A stretch of DNA of 39,081 nucleotides from Clostridia bacterium (GTDB lineage Bacteria > Bacillota > Clostridia > Oscillospirales > Acutalibacteraceae), in contig JAFXBF010000007.1 in NCBI GenBank assembly GCA_017516745.1, positions 110,079 to 149,159 of the forward strand, written 5' to 3'. Shown in pieces: positions 9,703-17,183 of the stretch (position 1 is its first letter; every line of letters begins with the position of its first letter). The notes under the pieces are model-generated. The model made no database searches. It saw only the letters and a program-made list of their open reading frames with translations, and had not been told where the DNA came from. A program made the translations under genes and the position numbers.

Positions 9703-11121
9703 TTGGACATTAACATTACAAACAAAAGCGATAAAATTGAGTTTTTATCCAAATACTTTGCTTATATTGAAGCGATAAGGCATTACAAGGTGCCAGACAA
9801 AACAACATTAAAAAATCTGCTTGGAGTAGCTTGGCCAACATTGCAAAATGCAATTAAAGATTTTGACATTAAGAACAGTCCTATAAAATCCAATTCCGAA
9901 GGATTCTTTCTAGATCGTGATTTCTCAATCCATGCAGGTATCAGTATTGGTGCAACACAAATAAAGCTGTATTTATGTAATTTTGATTTTGAACCTTTAA
10001 CAGAATCCTATTTCGAATCAATAGGATTAAAAGAAATCTACAAGTCATTAAAACAAGATGATGTTAGAGTTGCAGATGAAAAATCTGTTGATGAAGGATA
10101 TTTTTGTTACAACAGAGAAAACTCTGTCGATGGCATTGCATGGAGATTAAAAAAAATATTTGATTGCCTAATTCAGATTGATAATCAGACTCAAAAATTG
10201 TTGTCTGTAGGAATTTCATTTCCAGGAATTATAAACAAAGATAATTTAAGAATTGATTTCAGTCCTAATATTAAATGCTTGAGAAATGTATTTATTAAAG
10301 ATTTGCTTTCTATTGAATTGTGGAAACGTCTTGAAAAAAATGAAATAAGTGTTTTTTTTGAGCATGATACACAAGCAGCATCAATTTACGAAAAAGAAGC
10401 ACTATATTGCAAATCCGAAAAAAAAGAAGACTATTCTTCTGCAAAAAATGTATGTTGCGTCTATATCGCTGCAGGCATAGGGGCATCACTTATTTTAAAC
10501 AACAAGTTATGTAGAGGTGGCACGAATTCTTTTGGAGAGTTTGGTCATACACCAGCGCCTGATTTGTTAGTAGATAAAATACAAAACTCAATGTTATCTA
10601 TAGAAGAATTCACTGACAAGTTTTCTTATGAAGGAATCACTCCGACAATAGAAGAAAATCAAGATATTAATAGCATAAAAAAAGTAACGAAGCATATCTC
10701 CCCCTGTGAATGTGGTAAAATAGCTTGTCTTGAAAGTGCTTTTAGAAGAAATGTTTTTGATTCGTATGATTTAGATAATTATTTAGAAAGAATAAATAAT
10801 CAAAATGAACTTAAAAATTTTAACGAAACACATCCATACAGATATCGCGTGTTAAAGGAATATATTGGATATATGATTGGTCTTTTAATTAATTTCTTTA
10901 ATCCTGATATAATAATCTTTTCAGGAAGAATAGTGTGGGAAATAAGCCAACTTCATAACGAATTAAATACAATAAAAGCAAATAGTGCAATTGGTATACC
11001 AGCTCAAAATTGTAATATAATTTTAGGTACACAAAAAATTTATTCAGCCGCTGCTGGTACCGCAATCTCGTCGTATCACAGCCTTGTAAATGGTGACAGC
11101 TTTTGTGATATTTGTTGGTAA
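9703..11121 (+). CDS. ROK-family transcriptional regulator
   Basis: 472 residues. The TTG start at 9703 follows AGAAAGGA with about 9-base spacing. Residues 1-75 look like a helix-turn-helix region, as in NagC/XylR-type repressors. The ROK fold follows: phosphate-1 segment AGISIGATQIKL near 85, the FFEHDTQAAS segment with the conserved Asp near 221, a glycine-rich strand near 256, GEFGH near 278, and the zinc cluster CECGKIAC near 335. The Asp of the kinase DxGGT loop is not obvious, which together with the N-terminal DNA-binding region favours a regulator over a sugar kinase. The inducer is unknown. It has its own promoter and terminator, is more AT-rich than the backbone, and looks like inserted cargo. 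No sugar-use genes are adjacent, which is unusual for ROK. Confidence 0.82.
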   Translation: MDINITNKSDKIEFLSKYFAYIEAIRHYKVPDKTTLKNLLGVAWPTLQNAIKDFDIKNSPIKSNSEGFFLDRDFSIHAGISIGATQIKLYLCNFDFEPLTESYFESIGLKEIYKSLKQDDVRVADEKSVDEGYFCYNRENSVDGIAWRLKKIFDCLIQIDNQTQKLLSVGISFPGIINKDNLRIDFSPNIKCLRNVFIKDLLSIELWKRLEKNEISVFFEHDTQAASIYEKEALYCKSEKKEDYSSAKNVCCVYIAAGIGASLILNNKLCRGGTNSFGEFGHTPAPDLLVDKIQNSMLSIEEFTDKFSYEGITPTIEENQDINSIKKVTKHISPCECGKIACLESAFRRNVFDSYDLDNYLERINNQNELKNFNETHPYRYRVLKEYIGYMIGLLINFFNPDIIIFSGRIVWEISQLHNELNTIKANSAIGIPAQNCNIILGTQKIYSAAAGTAISSYHSLVNGDSFCDICW

Positions 11122-11162
11122 ACATAGAATAGACAAGACTTTTAAAATAGCATATTAAAATT

Positions 11163-11195
11163 AAAGCTGACGGATATTCTGTCAGCTTTTTCTTT
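11163..11195 (+). terminator. Rho-independent terminator after the ROK gene
   Basis: Stem AAAGCTGAC (11163-11171) with complement GTCAGCTTT (11181-11189), a 9-base loop and a following T-rich run. Confidence 0.85.
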
Positions 11196-11222
11196 TTGGT
11201 AAAAGAATAATATAAAACCGTA

Positions 11223-11252
11223 GATAAAAGAGATAGTCTTTTATCAGTATAT
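11223..11252 (+). terminator. Second AT-rich hairpin upstream of the transfer operon
   Basis: GATAAAAGA (11223-11231) pairs with TCTTTTATC (11237-11245) around a 5-base loop, followed by a loose T-rich stretch. It could be a back-up terminator or part of the leader of the transfer operon. I see no clear -35/-10 pair between it and 11364. Confidence 0.35.
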
Positions 11253-11363
11253 TTTTCTGTAAAGCCAATAACAAACAATACGCTTTTTAAATAGATACGA
11301 GTAAAACTTTAAAACAACAATCATAAATTGTCCCAACATTAAAACAAAGGAGGAATGTGAAGA

Positions 11364-11702
11364 ATGACATCCGAACAACTCAATACCGCTTTATATAAAA
11401 AGCTGTATGCCGAACAGGAAAAGTTCAAATCAATGCTTCGCCGTTCATCACCCGGAGTAGTTATGCAGTATGCTTATGAACTCGTTATGCGTGAGGATAT
11501 TATGTTATCCATTGAAGAAAACGATTTGACACCGAAGCAATGCAAGGCACTTCTCAAACAAAAAGAGCCGTTGAATGACCTCTTTTTAGCTTGGGAAAAC
11601 GGCGAAAGTAATCATATGCAGGAAATACTTTCTTGCATTGAGAACAAAGCCGATGAGCTTCACAGCTTACTTAAATCACGAACAAGTCGGGAGTGCAGAT
11701 AA
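11364..11702 (+). CDS. DUF3848-family protein
   Basis: 112 residues. The ATG at 11364 is preceded by AAAGGAGG at about 11345-11352. The sequence (LYKKLYAEQEKFKSML at the N-terminus, then a helical, acidic body) matches the small DUF3848 proteins found next to the toprim and mobilisation genes of Tn1549-like elements. It is all-helical by appearance, with no membrane segment. It is the first gene of the operon that runs rightwards to virD4 and maff2, and its TAA lies two bases before the next start. Its function is unknown; position suggests a role in plasmid-like maintenance or transfer. Confidence 0.75.
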   Translation: MTSEQLNTALYKKLYAEQEKFKSMLRRSSPGVVMQYAYELVMREDIMLSIEENDLTPKQCKALLKQKEPLNDLFLAWENGESNHMQEILSCIENKADELHSLLKSRTSRECR

Positions 11703-11704
11703 CT

Positions 11705-12652
11705 ATGCAGTTTATTGACCCCGACACCGTTGCCCGTGTCAAAGAGATTGACCTGCTCACCTACTTGCAATACTGTGAGCCTGATGAACTGACAAGAATA
11801 TCTCCAAGCACATACTCAACCAAAACGCACAGCAGTTTGAAAATTTCCAACGGTAAATGGATGTGGTGGTCGAGAGGTATAGGCGGTAAAAACGCTTTGG
11901 ATTTTCTTGTTAAAGTGAGAGGAATGAAATTTAAAGATGCCGTTTTACAGATAGCAGCATTTGAAAAAATACCCGTTACTACACACGAAACAAATCAAGC
12001 ATTAAAGAGTTTTTCTCTGTTGCCGAGAGCTCCTAATAACGATAAGGTTATCTCTTATCTTCTTAAGAGAGGAATATCCCGAACTGTAATTGATTACTTC
12101 ATCAATGAGGGTTTTATCTATCAGAGTTTGCAGAGAGATAACCTTGTCTTTGTCGGCTATGATGAAAAACATAAGCCGAAATATGCAACCGTAAGAGGAA
12201 CGGAAAGCAGCCGTTTCTTCTATGATGTTGCAGGCAGTAACAAAGAGTTTTCTTTTCGGCTGGTAAACAATGACACAGACTCAGTACACCTTTTTGAGAG
12301 TGCAATAGATTTAATTTCATACGCAACCCTTTGTGAAAAGCAAGGCTCAGACTATAAAAGTTTGAGCCTTGTTTCTCTTTCAGGAGTATATAACCAAGGT
12401 AACAAAGAGCAAATAAAAATCCCTGTTGCACTTTCTTCTTACCTTGCAAAACACGACACCAAAACAATCCATCTTCATCTTGACAATGACCGGGCAGGAC
12501 ACAATGCCGCAAGAGCATTGACTAATCTTTTGTCGGATAAATACTCGGTCAGAAGTCACTTCGTACCTGTAGGCAAAGATGTAAACGATTACCTTCGTTA
12601 CACTTTGAACATACCATACAAATCTCAAAAAGAAAGGAGAGATTGCCGATGA
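11705..12652 (+). CDS. Toprim-domain protein (DUF3991-type, primase-like)
   Basis: 315 residues from ATG 11705. A GTG 12 bases upstream sits directly on the GGGAG ribosome binding site and is unlikely to be used. The N-terminal ~90 residues (WMWWSRGIGGKNALDFL, then a helical segment) resemble the CHC2/DUF3991 region of primase-like proteins, although zinc-binding cysteines are not arranged as in DnaG. A toprim domain lies near residues 190-295, with HLHLDNDRAGHNAA providing the DxD metal-binding motif. The likely role is priming or processing of single-stranded DNA after transfer, acting in the cytoplasm. It is coupled to both neighbours, and its TGA overlaps the next ATG. Confidence 0.82.
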   Translation: MQFIDPDTVARVKEIDLLTYLQYCEPDELTRISPSTYSTKTHSSLKISNGKWMWWSRGIGGKNALDFLVKVRGMKFKDAVLQIAAFEKIPVTTHETNQALKSFSLLPRAPNNDKVISYLLKRGISRTVIDYFINEGFIYQSLQRDNLVFVGYDEKHKPKYATVRGTESSRFFYDVAGSNKEFSFRLVNNDTDSVHLFESAIDLISYATLCEKQGSDYKSLSLVSLSGVYNQGNKEQIKIPVALSSYLAKHDTKTIHLHLDNDRAGHNAARALTNLLSDKYSVRSHFVPVGKDVNDYLRYTLNIPYKSQKERRDCR

Positions 12653-13212
12653 AGGAGTTTGAAGTTGTTATAACTGAAACATTGAAAAAGTCTGTAAAAG
12701 TAATGGCAGACAGTTTGGATGAAGCTCAACAAAAAGCTACAGACGACTGGTACAAAGGTGAATATATCCTTGATGCTGATGACTTTACAGGCGTGAACTT
12801 TGAAGCGAAAGAGTTACTCCCCGAAAAAATAAAGGTCGTTCTTTTAGAGCCACGCAAACTCGCACAGGTCACAGAAATCGGTTGCAAGTTTGAAGATTTA
12901 AGGGAAGCCGTAGGAGGAAACATTGACATCATTCCATTTGAGGATGACAGCGTTATTGTTTACAACCGTGACGGAAAGACGCAAGGTCTACCCCTCAATC
13001 GAGCTTTGAAAAACAAGGAAGGTCGAGTAACTGATATTATTGCCGGCAAGTTTTTTATCTGCAAAGGCGAAGGTGATGATTTGACAAGTTTAACCGATGC
13101 ACAAATCAAAATCTTTTCAGAACAATTCAAAAAGCCCGAAAGATTTTACAGACAAGGTGATGAAATAACAGCAGTTCCTTATGTACCGAATAAAAAAGAT
13201 TTAGATAGATAG
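12649..13212 (+). CDS. DpnD/PcfM-like and DUF3846 fusion protein
   Basis: 187 residues from ATG 12649 (ATGA overlap with the preceding gene; AAAGGAGA at about 12632-12639). The first ~60 residues (FEVVITETLKKSVKV) resemble the DpnD/PcfM N-terminal module. Residues about 65-165 (VVLLEPRKLAQVTEIG, GLPLNRALKNKEGRVTDIIAGKFFI) match DUF3846. It is a cytoplasmic protein of unknown biochemical role, carried by many Firmicutes ICEs between the toprim and mobilisation genes. The following gene repeats its opening motif, so the two may be related. Confidence 0.75.
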   Translation: MKEFEVVITETLKKSVKVMADSLDEAQQKATDDWYKGEYILDADDFTGVNFEAKELLPEKIKVVLLEPRKLAQVTEIGCKFEDLREAVGGNIDIIPFEDDSVIVYNRDGKTQGLPLNRALKNKEGRVTDIIAGKFFICKGEGDDLTSLTDAQIKIFSEQFKKPERFYRQGDEITAVPYVPNKKDLDR

Positions 13213-13224
13213 GAGGTGATATGG

Positions 13225-13461
13225 ATGAAGGACTATAAAGTAATCTTAACCGAAACAAAGACCTTTGAAGCCACTTGTACTGCACCTTCGGCTGACATAG
13301 CTCTCGATATGGTAAGAACTCTTAAGACTCAGACACCCATAATTGATGATGTCCTTAATGATACCGAACCTGTATTGGCTTACAAGGTATTTGAAAAGGA
13401 ATCGGAGGACGATGACGAAGGCGAGGACGAGGAGGAACACCTTATAGACGAAATCTGTTAA
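13225..13461 (+). CDS. Small DpnD/PcfM-like protein with acidic tail
   Basis: 78 residues. ATG 13225 is chosen because AGGAGGTG at 13211-13218 gives 6-base spacing; the upstream in-frame GTG lies inside that ribosome binding site. The opening MKDYKVILTETKTFEA parallels the N-terminus of the preceding protein (MKEFEVVITETLKKSV). The last third is almost entirely Glu and Asp. It is soluble and its function is unknown. It is the last gene before the probable oriT region. Confidence 0.65.
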   Translation: MKDYKVILTETKTFEATCTAPSADIALDMVRTLKTQTPIIDDVLNDTEPVLAYKVFEKESEDDDEGEDEEEHLIDEIC

Positions 13462-13500
13462 AGGATAGCTGATTTCGTGGCATTTGTCTTAGCGAGCAAT

Positions 13501-13553
13501 GGATTTGAACGTACAAATCCGCACGTTAGGGGTTTCACACCCCTAATACCCCG
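13501..13553 (+). other. oriT: Probable origin of transfer (oriT) region
   Basis: The only sizeable non-coding gap in the mobilisation cluster, immediately upstream of mobC and the relaxase. It holds two hairpins in tandem. GGATTTG/CAAATCC (13501-13507 and 13514-13520) has a 6-base loop. TTAGGGGT/ACCCCTAA (13526-13533 and 13539-13546) has a 5-base loop and is followed by TACCCCG. Neither is followed by a T-run, which argues against terminators. Position and paired dyads fit a MOBP-type oriT; the nick site cannot be placed from sequence alone. Confidence 0.6.
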
Positions 13554-13574
13554 TGAAGAAAGGAGGAGATTCCA

Positions 13575-13679
13575 ATGAACACATTAGGCATTGTTGCCGT
13601 TGCAGTTCTCGCATTCGCATCCAACGCAACCGCAACAGTAATCAAAAATAAACTTCAGAAGAAAGGAGTGATTGAATGA
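13575..13679 (+). CDS. 34-residue single-span membrane peptide
   Basis: A short frame behind a strong AAAGGAGGAG (13559-13568), from ATG 13575 to TGA 13677-13679. The first ~20 residues are hydrophobic (GIVAVAVLAFASNATAT) and the last ~12 are basic (KNKLQKKG), as in a small inner-membrane peptide. The stop overlaps the mobC ATG (ATGA), so translation is coupled to the relaxosome gene, and the AAAGGAG for mobC lies within this frame. The excellent ribosome binding site and coupling support it as a real gene. Function is unknown; it may be only a leader that sets mobC translation. Confidence 0.5.
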   Translation: MNTLGIVAVAVLAFASNATATVIKNKLQKKGVIE

Positions 13680-13999
13680 GAAGCAGACACATAAGGGTGA
13701 ATTTTTATCTTAACAAAAACGAGTGCAACAAGCTTCAAAGTCTTTGCAAAGAAACAGGTCTGACAAAATCAATGTTGTTTCGTTATATGATTAACGGCTG
13801 TGTTCCGAAGCAAATGCCGCCTGCCGACTACACGAAACTTTTAAAAGAGTTTAATGCAATCGGCAGGAATTTAGACCAGCTTCTTGTTGTTGCCCGCACA
13901 CAAAAATATATCAACACACCCGAATTGATGAAGGCTCTCAAAGAGATTGATTTTCTGAAAAATGAACTTGTTTCCGCATTCAATCCAAGCGAAGAATAG
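13676..13999 (+). CDS. mobC: MobC-like relaxosome accessory protein
   Basis: 107 residues. The N-terminus (HIRVNFYLNKNECNKL, then KETGLTKSMLFRYMI) has the ribbon-helix-helix layout of MobC/NikA-type proteins, and the C-terminal part (FNAIGRNLDQL, FLKNELVSAF) is the usual helical MobC tail. It would bind oriT and help the relaxase to nick. It lies just downstream of the putative oriT and directly upstream of the relaxase. Its TAG stop (13997-13999) overlaps the ATA codon where the conserved relaxase sequence begins. If that TAG were TGG, this frame would run 12 codons further to a TAG at 14033-14035. Confidence 0.85.
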   Translation: MRSRHIRVNFYLNKNECNKLQSLCKETGLTKSMLFRYMINGCVPKQMPPADYTKLLKEFNAIGRNLDQLLVVARTQKYINTPELMKALKEIDFLKNELVSAFNPSEE

Positions 14000-15342
14000 C
14001 TACGACAAAACTTTGGAGTATCAAAGGAAGAATAGATAAAGCTCTTGACTATGCCACCAATCCCGACAAGACAAGATACACCAATGAGGAACTTCAATCT
14101 CTTTACGATGTTATGGATTATGCGATGAATGACTCAAAGACAGAGCAGAAATGTTATGTTGAGGGACTGAATTGTTCAAAGGAAAATGCGAGAGATAATA
14201 TGATGGCTGTTAAAAAAAGATTTCGTAAAGTTGATGGAATTTTAGCTTTTCACGGCTACCAATCTTTTGCACCCGGTGAAGTTACTCCGCAACTCGCACA
14301 CGATATTGGAATTGAACTTGCGACAAGAATGTGGGGAGATAAATTCCAAGTTATCGTTGCCACTCATCTCGACAAAGAACATATACACAATCACTTTGTC
14401 ATCAACTCCGTATCGTTTGTTGACGGCAAAAAGTACAACTCTTGCAAAGAGAGTTACAGGCTTTTGAGAAAGACTTCCGATGATATTTGTCGGGAGTACG
14501 GTCTGTCGATAATTGAAAAACCCAAGTCCTCAGAGCGAGTCCCGTATCATATTCACGAAGCAGAAAAGAACAACCAACTGACAAAAAATAACTTTATGAA
14601 GAATGACATTGATGAGTGTATTCTGCTCTCGGTAAGTGAGCAGGATTTCTTTTCTCATATGCAACGCAGAGGTTACTCATTCGACTTCAACCGCAAATAT
14701 CCAACCATATCTCATCCGAACTTTGCAAAGGCAAGACGATTGTATAAGCTCGGTGATGATTACACTCCCGAAAACATTTTAAAAAGAATTCAGCAATCAC
14801 CAAGAAGGCAAAAAATCAATTTTCCTATACAGGATAACTTGGTGGATAAATACTTTGTTCCTATGAAAGACCCCACATACCAAGAGGTCTATGTCCGCTT
14901 CATTACAGTAGTTAAAACCGTAAAGAAGCATCCCAATTCAAACCGATATTTGTACTCGACTCTTTATGCTGAAGTAAAGAAACTCGACCAACTTATCGAA
15001 CAGCAAAACCTTTTATGCGGAAATAATATTGACACACCCGAACAACTTGCCGACTTCAAACAGTCACGCAAAGAAGAAATAAAAGAACTTGAAGAAGCAA
15101 GAAATGTTTTGAGAAACAAATTAAAAATTGCTGTTCGCAGTGGCGATGAAAAGGAAATCCGAGAACTTAAAGAACATATTTTAAATCTTTCCGCCCGCAT
15201 ATCAATACTGCGGAGAGATGTTATTGTTTGTGAAAGAATTGATAATCAAAAGCCCGTTATAGACGAGCGAATTGACGAGTGCAAAAAATTGAATATCAGA
15301 AAGGAGAGAAACCACGATGAGCAGTTCAGGCGAAGCCGCTGA
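13996..15342 (+). CDS. Relaxase/mobilisation nuclease, conserved N-terminus begins at an ATA codon
   Basis: MOBP-type relaxase (PF03432-like) that nicks oriT and leads the strand into the recipient. HLDKEHIHNHFVI carries the metal-binding histidines at 129, 131 and 133, counted from the ATA. The C-terminal half is a helical, charged tail. Reading upstream of the first ordinary start (ATG 14113, which would give 409 residues) the frame stays open for 39 codons with family-like sequence (ATTKLWSIKGRIDKALDYA), including the candidate catalytic Tyr19. That stretch starts at ATA 13996 and contains no ATG, GTG or TTG. I annotate the full 448 residues because the N-terminal block is conserved coding sequence. 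Possible explanations are a non-canonical start coupled to the mobC stop, a point mutation (ATG to ATA) that disables the relaxase, or a base error. Confidence 0.8.
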   Translation: MATTKLWSIKGRIDKALDYATNPDKTRYTNEELQSLYDVMDYAMNDSKTEQKCYVEGLNCSKENARDNMMAVKKRFRKVDGILAFHGYQSFAPGEVTPQLAHDIGIELATRMWGDKFQVIVATHLDKEHIHNHFVINSVSFVDGKKYNSCKESYRLLRKTSDDICREYGLSIIEKPKSSERVPYHIHEAEKNNQLTKNNFMKNDIDECILLSVSEQDFFSHMQRRGYSFDFNRKYPTISHPNFAKARRLYKLGDDYTPENILKRIQQSPRRQKINFPIQDNLVDKYFVPMKDPTYQEVYVRFITVVKTVKKHPNSNRYLYSTLYAEVKKLDQLIEQQNLLCGNNIDTPEQLADFKQSRKEEIKELEEARNVLRNKLKIAVRSGDEKEIRELKEHILNLSARISILRRDVIVCERIDNQKPVIDERIDECKKLNIRKERNHDEQFRRSR

Positions 15343-16090
15343 ACAGGTAATGCGGATTACGATGGACGGTGTGCAAATGTTAATCAAGCTGTCAGGTGAC
15401 AGCGCTGAACGATTACAGCGAATGATTACCCTTGCACTCAAAGACAATAATACACCTTCAAAGGGTAAGGCTTCACTCAAAAAAATGCTCAAATCCAACA
15501 GTGCAGTAAAGGTCTTTGAAATAAAAGACAAGGATTTGAAAAAGTTTTGTGAGGCTGCTAAAAAATACGGCGTTATGTATCACGTTCTCAAAGATAAAAA
15601 CAGCAACGATGGTAAATGTGACATTATGGTAAGAGAAGAAGATGCAGCAAAGGTGAACAGAATTTTTGAGAGATTCAGTCTTGGAGCAAACAATAAAGCC
15701 ATTGTTCGTGACGCTCTTGACAAAGCAAAAAAATCTCAAAAGGAAGTTCCTATGAGAAGTCAGCCCGGTAAAACACCCGATGATAAATTTGTCGAAATGC
15801 TGTTCGACAATCCACCGCAGAAAGAAAAGCCGTTCAACGACAACCCTTCTGTGGCAAAGACGGAAAAATCCCGTCCGTCCGAGCCTACTTTCGGGGAACG
15901 AAACAACCATATATCCCCCTCAGAACGGGATTGGACAAATTCGAAGGCTGAATCCCGCCCGTCAGTTCGTGCAAGGTTAAAAGAGATTAAAGCCGAGCAG
16001 AACAGGGCAAAAAGTGAAGCCGCCGAAATCAAAACACCAACCAAAAAGAAATCCAAAAAGAAAGGAGTCAAAGATAATGTCAGAGCTTGA
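15317..16090 (+). CDS. PcfB-like/DUF3801 coupling accessory protein
   Basis: 257 residues. The ATG at 15317 overlaps the relaxase end by 26 bases, with AAGGAGAG inside the relaxase gene. Residues 1-125 (GEAAEQVMRITMDGVQML, then a conserved KYGVMYHVLKDK block) match the PcfB/DUF3801 family, which in the enterococcal pCF10 system works with the coupling protein to dock the relaxosome. The second half is a disordered, Pro, Lys and Glu-rich linker ending in KKKSKKKG. Cytoplasmic. Its position between relaxase and virD4 fits the same role. Confidence 0.8.
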   Translation: MSSSGEAAEQVMRITMDGVQMLIKLSGDSAERLQRMITLALKDNNTPSKGKASLKKMLKSNSAVKVFEIKDKDLKKFCEAAKKYGVMYHVLKDKNSNDGKCDIMVREEDAAKVNRIFERFSLGANNKAIVRDALDKAKKSQKEVPMRSQPGKTPDDKFVEMLFDNPPQKEKPFNDNPSVAKTEKSRPSEPTFGERNNHISPSERDWTNSKAESRPSVRARLKEIKAEQNRAKSEAAEIKTPTKKKSKKKGVKDNVRA

Positions 16091-16979
16091 CGATATTATT
16101 ATGAATGAACAGAACGGAATACAGGCTAATAAAAAAGAGCAGCCTGCGGAAATCAAAAACGAAAAATCGTTTGACAAGGAGGCTTGGGCAAAACGCAGGC
16201 AGGAAATCAAGAACGATGTTTATGCTATGCTTGACAAAGCATCAAGCGGTCTTTCCGACCCGCTTAACTTTGTTCGTTATCTTGCAGTACAAAGCCGCTT
16301 TGACAGATATGCTGTCAGTAATTCTCTGTTGGTTGCACACCAGATGCCCGAAGCACTTAAACTCCGTGACTTGGAGGCGTGGAACAAGGCAGGTGTATAT
16401 ATCAAGAAAAATGAAACAGGTATATATATCCTTGAACCCGGCAAAGAGTTCAAACGTGAGGACGGCAGTGTAGGAACTTACTATGAGCCTAAAAAGGTTT
16501 TCGACATCACACAGACTACCGCCGTTCAGAAAATACCGCCCAAGAAAAGATACAATGAGCGTGTGCTTATTAAGGCACTCGTCAACACATCACCCGTACC
16601 CGTTGAAATCCGAAATGACCTTCCCGAAAATATTTCGGCACTTTACAGAAGCGAAGATAAGGTTATTCATATCAGACAGGGTATGAAGGGTGATGACATC
16701 TTCCGTGCATTGTCAAAGGAAATTGCCCATGCGAGATTGGACAAAGGCGATTACAGCCGTGACAAATGCGAGGTATCTGCATACGGTATTGCTTTTATCT
16801 CTTGTGCAAGAGCAGGTATAGACCCTGCTGACATTGACAGAAAGAAAAACCCATTTGAGGGTAAAACCCCGAAGGACATAAGACAGGAACTTTCTGCAAT
16901 TCGTGATGAAGCAAACAGTATGTCACAGAGTATGTCAAAGATACTTGAAGTAAAGAACAAAAACAAAGATGCACGATAA
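16077..16979 (+). CDS. ArdC-like antirestriction/ssDNA-binding protein
   Basis: 300 residues. ATG 16077 is preceded by AAAGGAG with 10-base spacing; in-frame codons further upstream are shadow. Residues about 45-120 (NFVRYLAVQSRFDRYAVSNS, LRDLEAWNKAGVYIKK) match the ArdC N-terminal domain seen in ICE proteins thought to protect single-stranded DNA. The C-terminal half has a metallopeptidase-like helix (ALSKEIAHARL) in which the usual HExxH is degenerate (KEIAH), so protease activity is doubtful. It overlaps the pcfB-like gene by 14 bases. Cytoplasmic; probably acts on the entering strand in the recipient. Confidence 0.75.
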   Translation: MSELDDIIMNEQNGIQANKKEQPAEIKNEKSFDKEAWAKRRQEIKNDVYAMLDKASSGLSDPLNFVRYLAVQSRFDRYAVSNSLLVAHQMPEALKLRDLEAWNKAGVYIKKNETGIYILEPGKEFKREDGSVGTYYEPKKVFDITQTTAVQKIPPKKRYNERVLIKALVNTSPVPVEIRNDLPENISALYRSEDKVIHIRQGMKGDDIFRALSKEIAHARLDKGDYSRDKCEVSAYGIAFISCARAGIDPADIDRKKNPFEGKTPKDIRQELSAIRDEANSMSQSMSKILEVKNKNKDAR

Positions 16980-16991
16980 AGGAGTTTGCCG

Positions 16992-17183
16992 ATGAAATCT
17001 GATAAACGAGTAATAACCGTTGACAGCTTTGAACACGATTTACTCATAAACGGTTTCAATGAGTTTCGCAACAAACTTCTTGAAGAGGATAAGCCGCTTG
17101 AAGATGTTGACAATCTTCTTATCAAAATCATAGACGCACCGTTCGCAAGAGAAAAGAGGCGATTTGACCGTGAGGCAAGATAA
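16992..17183 (+). CDS. Small conserved ICE protein (63 residues)
   Basis: ATG 16992 behind AAAGGAG with a short gap. The sequence is soluble and charged (VDSFEHDLLINGFNEFRNKL, ending FAREKRRFDREAR). It overlaps the virD4 start, so translation is coupled. I do not recognise a family; its constant place between ardC-like and coupling-protein genes suggests a small accessory to transfer. Confidence 0.6.
   Translation: MKSDKRVITVDSFEHDLLINGFNEFRNKLLEEDKPLEDVDNLLIKIIDAPFAREKRRFDREAR

Noticed and set aside
9703-11121. A sugar kinase (glucokinase-type ROK)
   Set aside because: It carries an extra N-terminal DNA-binding-like region and lacks the usual DxGGT loop Asp, so a regulator is the better call.
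10898-11278. 126-codon minus-strand frame over the end of the ROK gene
   Set aside because: It runs through the ROK terminator hairpin and the conserved ROK C-terminus; no ribosome binding site.
13501-13546. The two hairpins as terminators
   Set aside because: Neither is followed by a T-run, and the operon continues immediately with a strong ribosome binding site.
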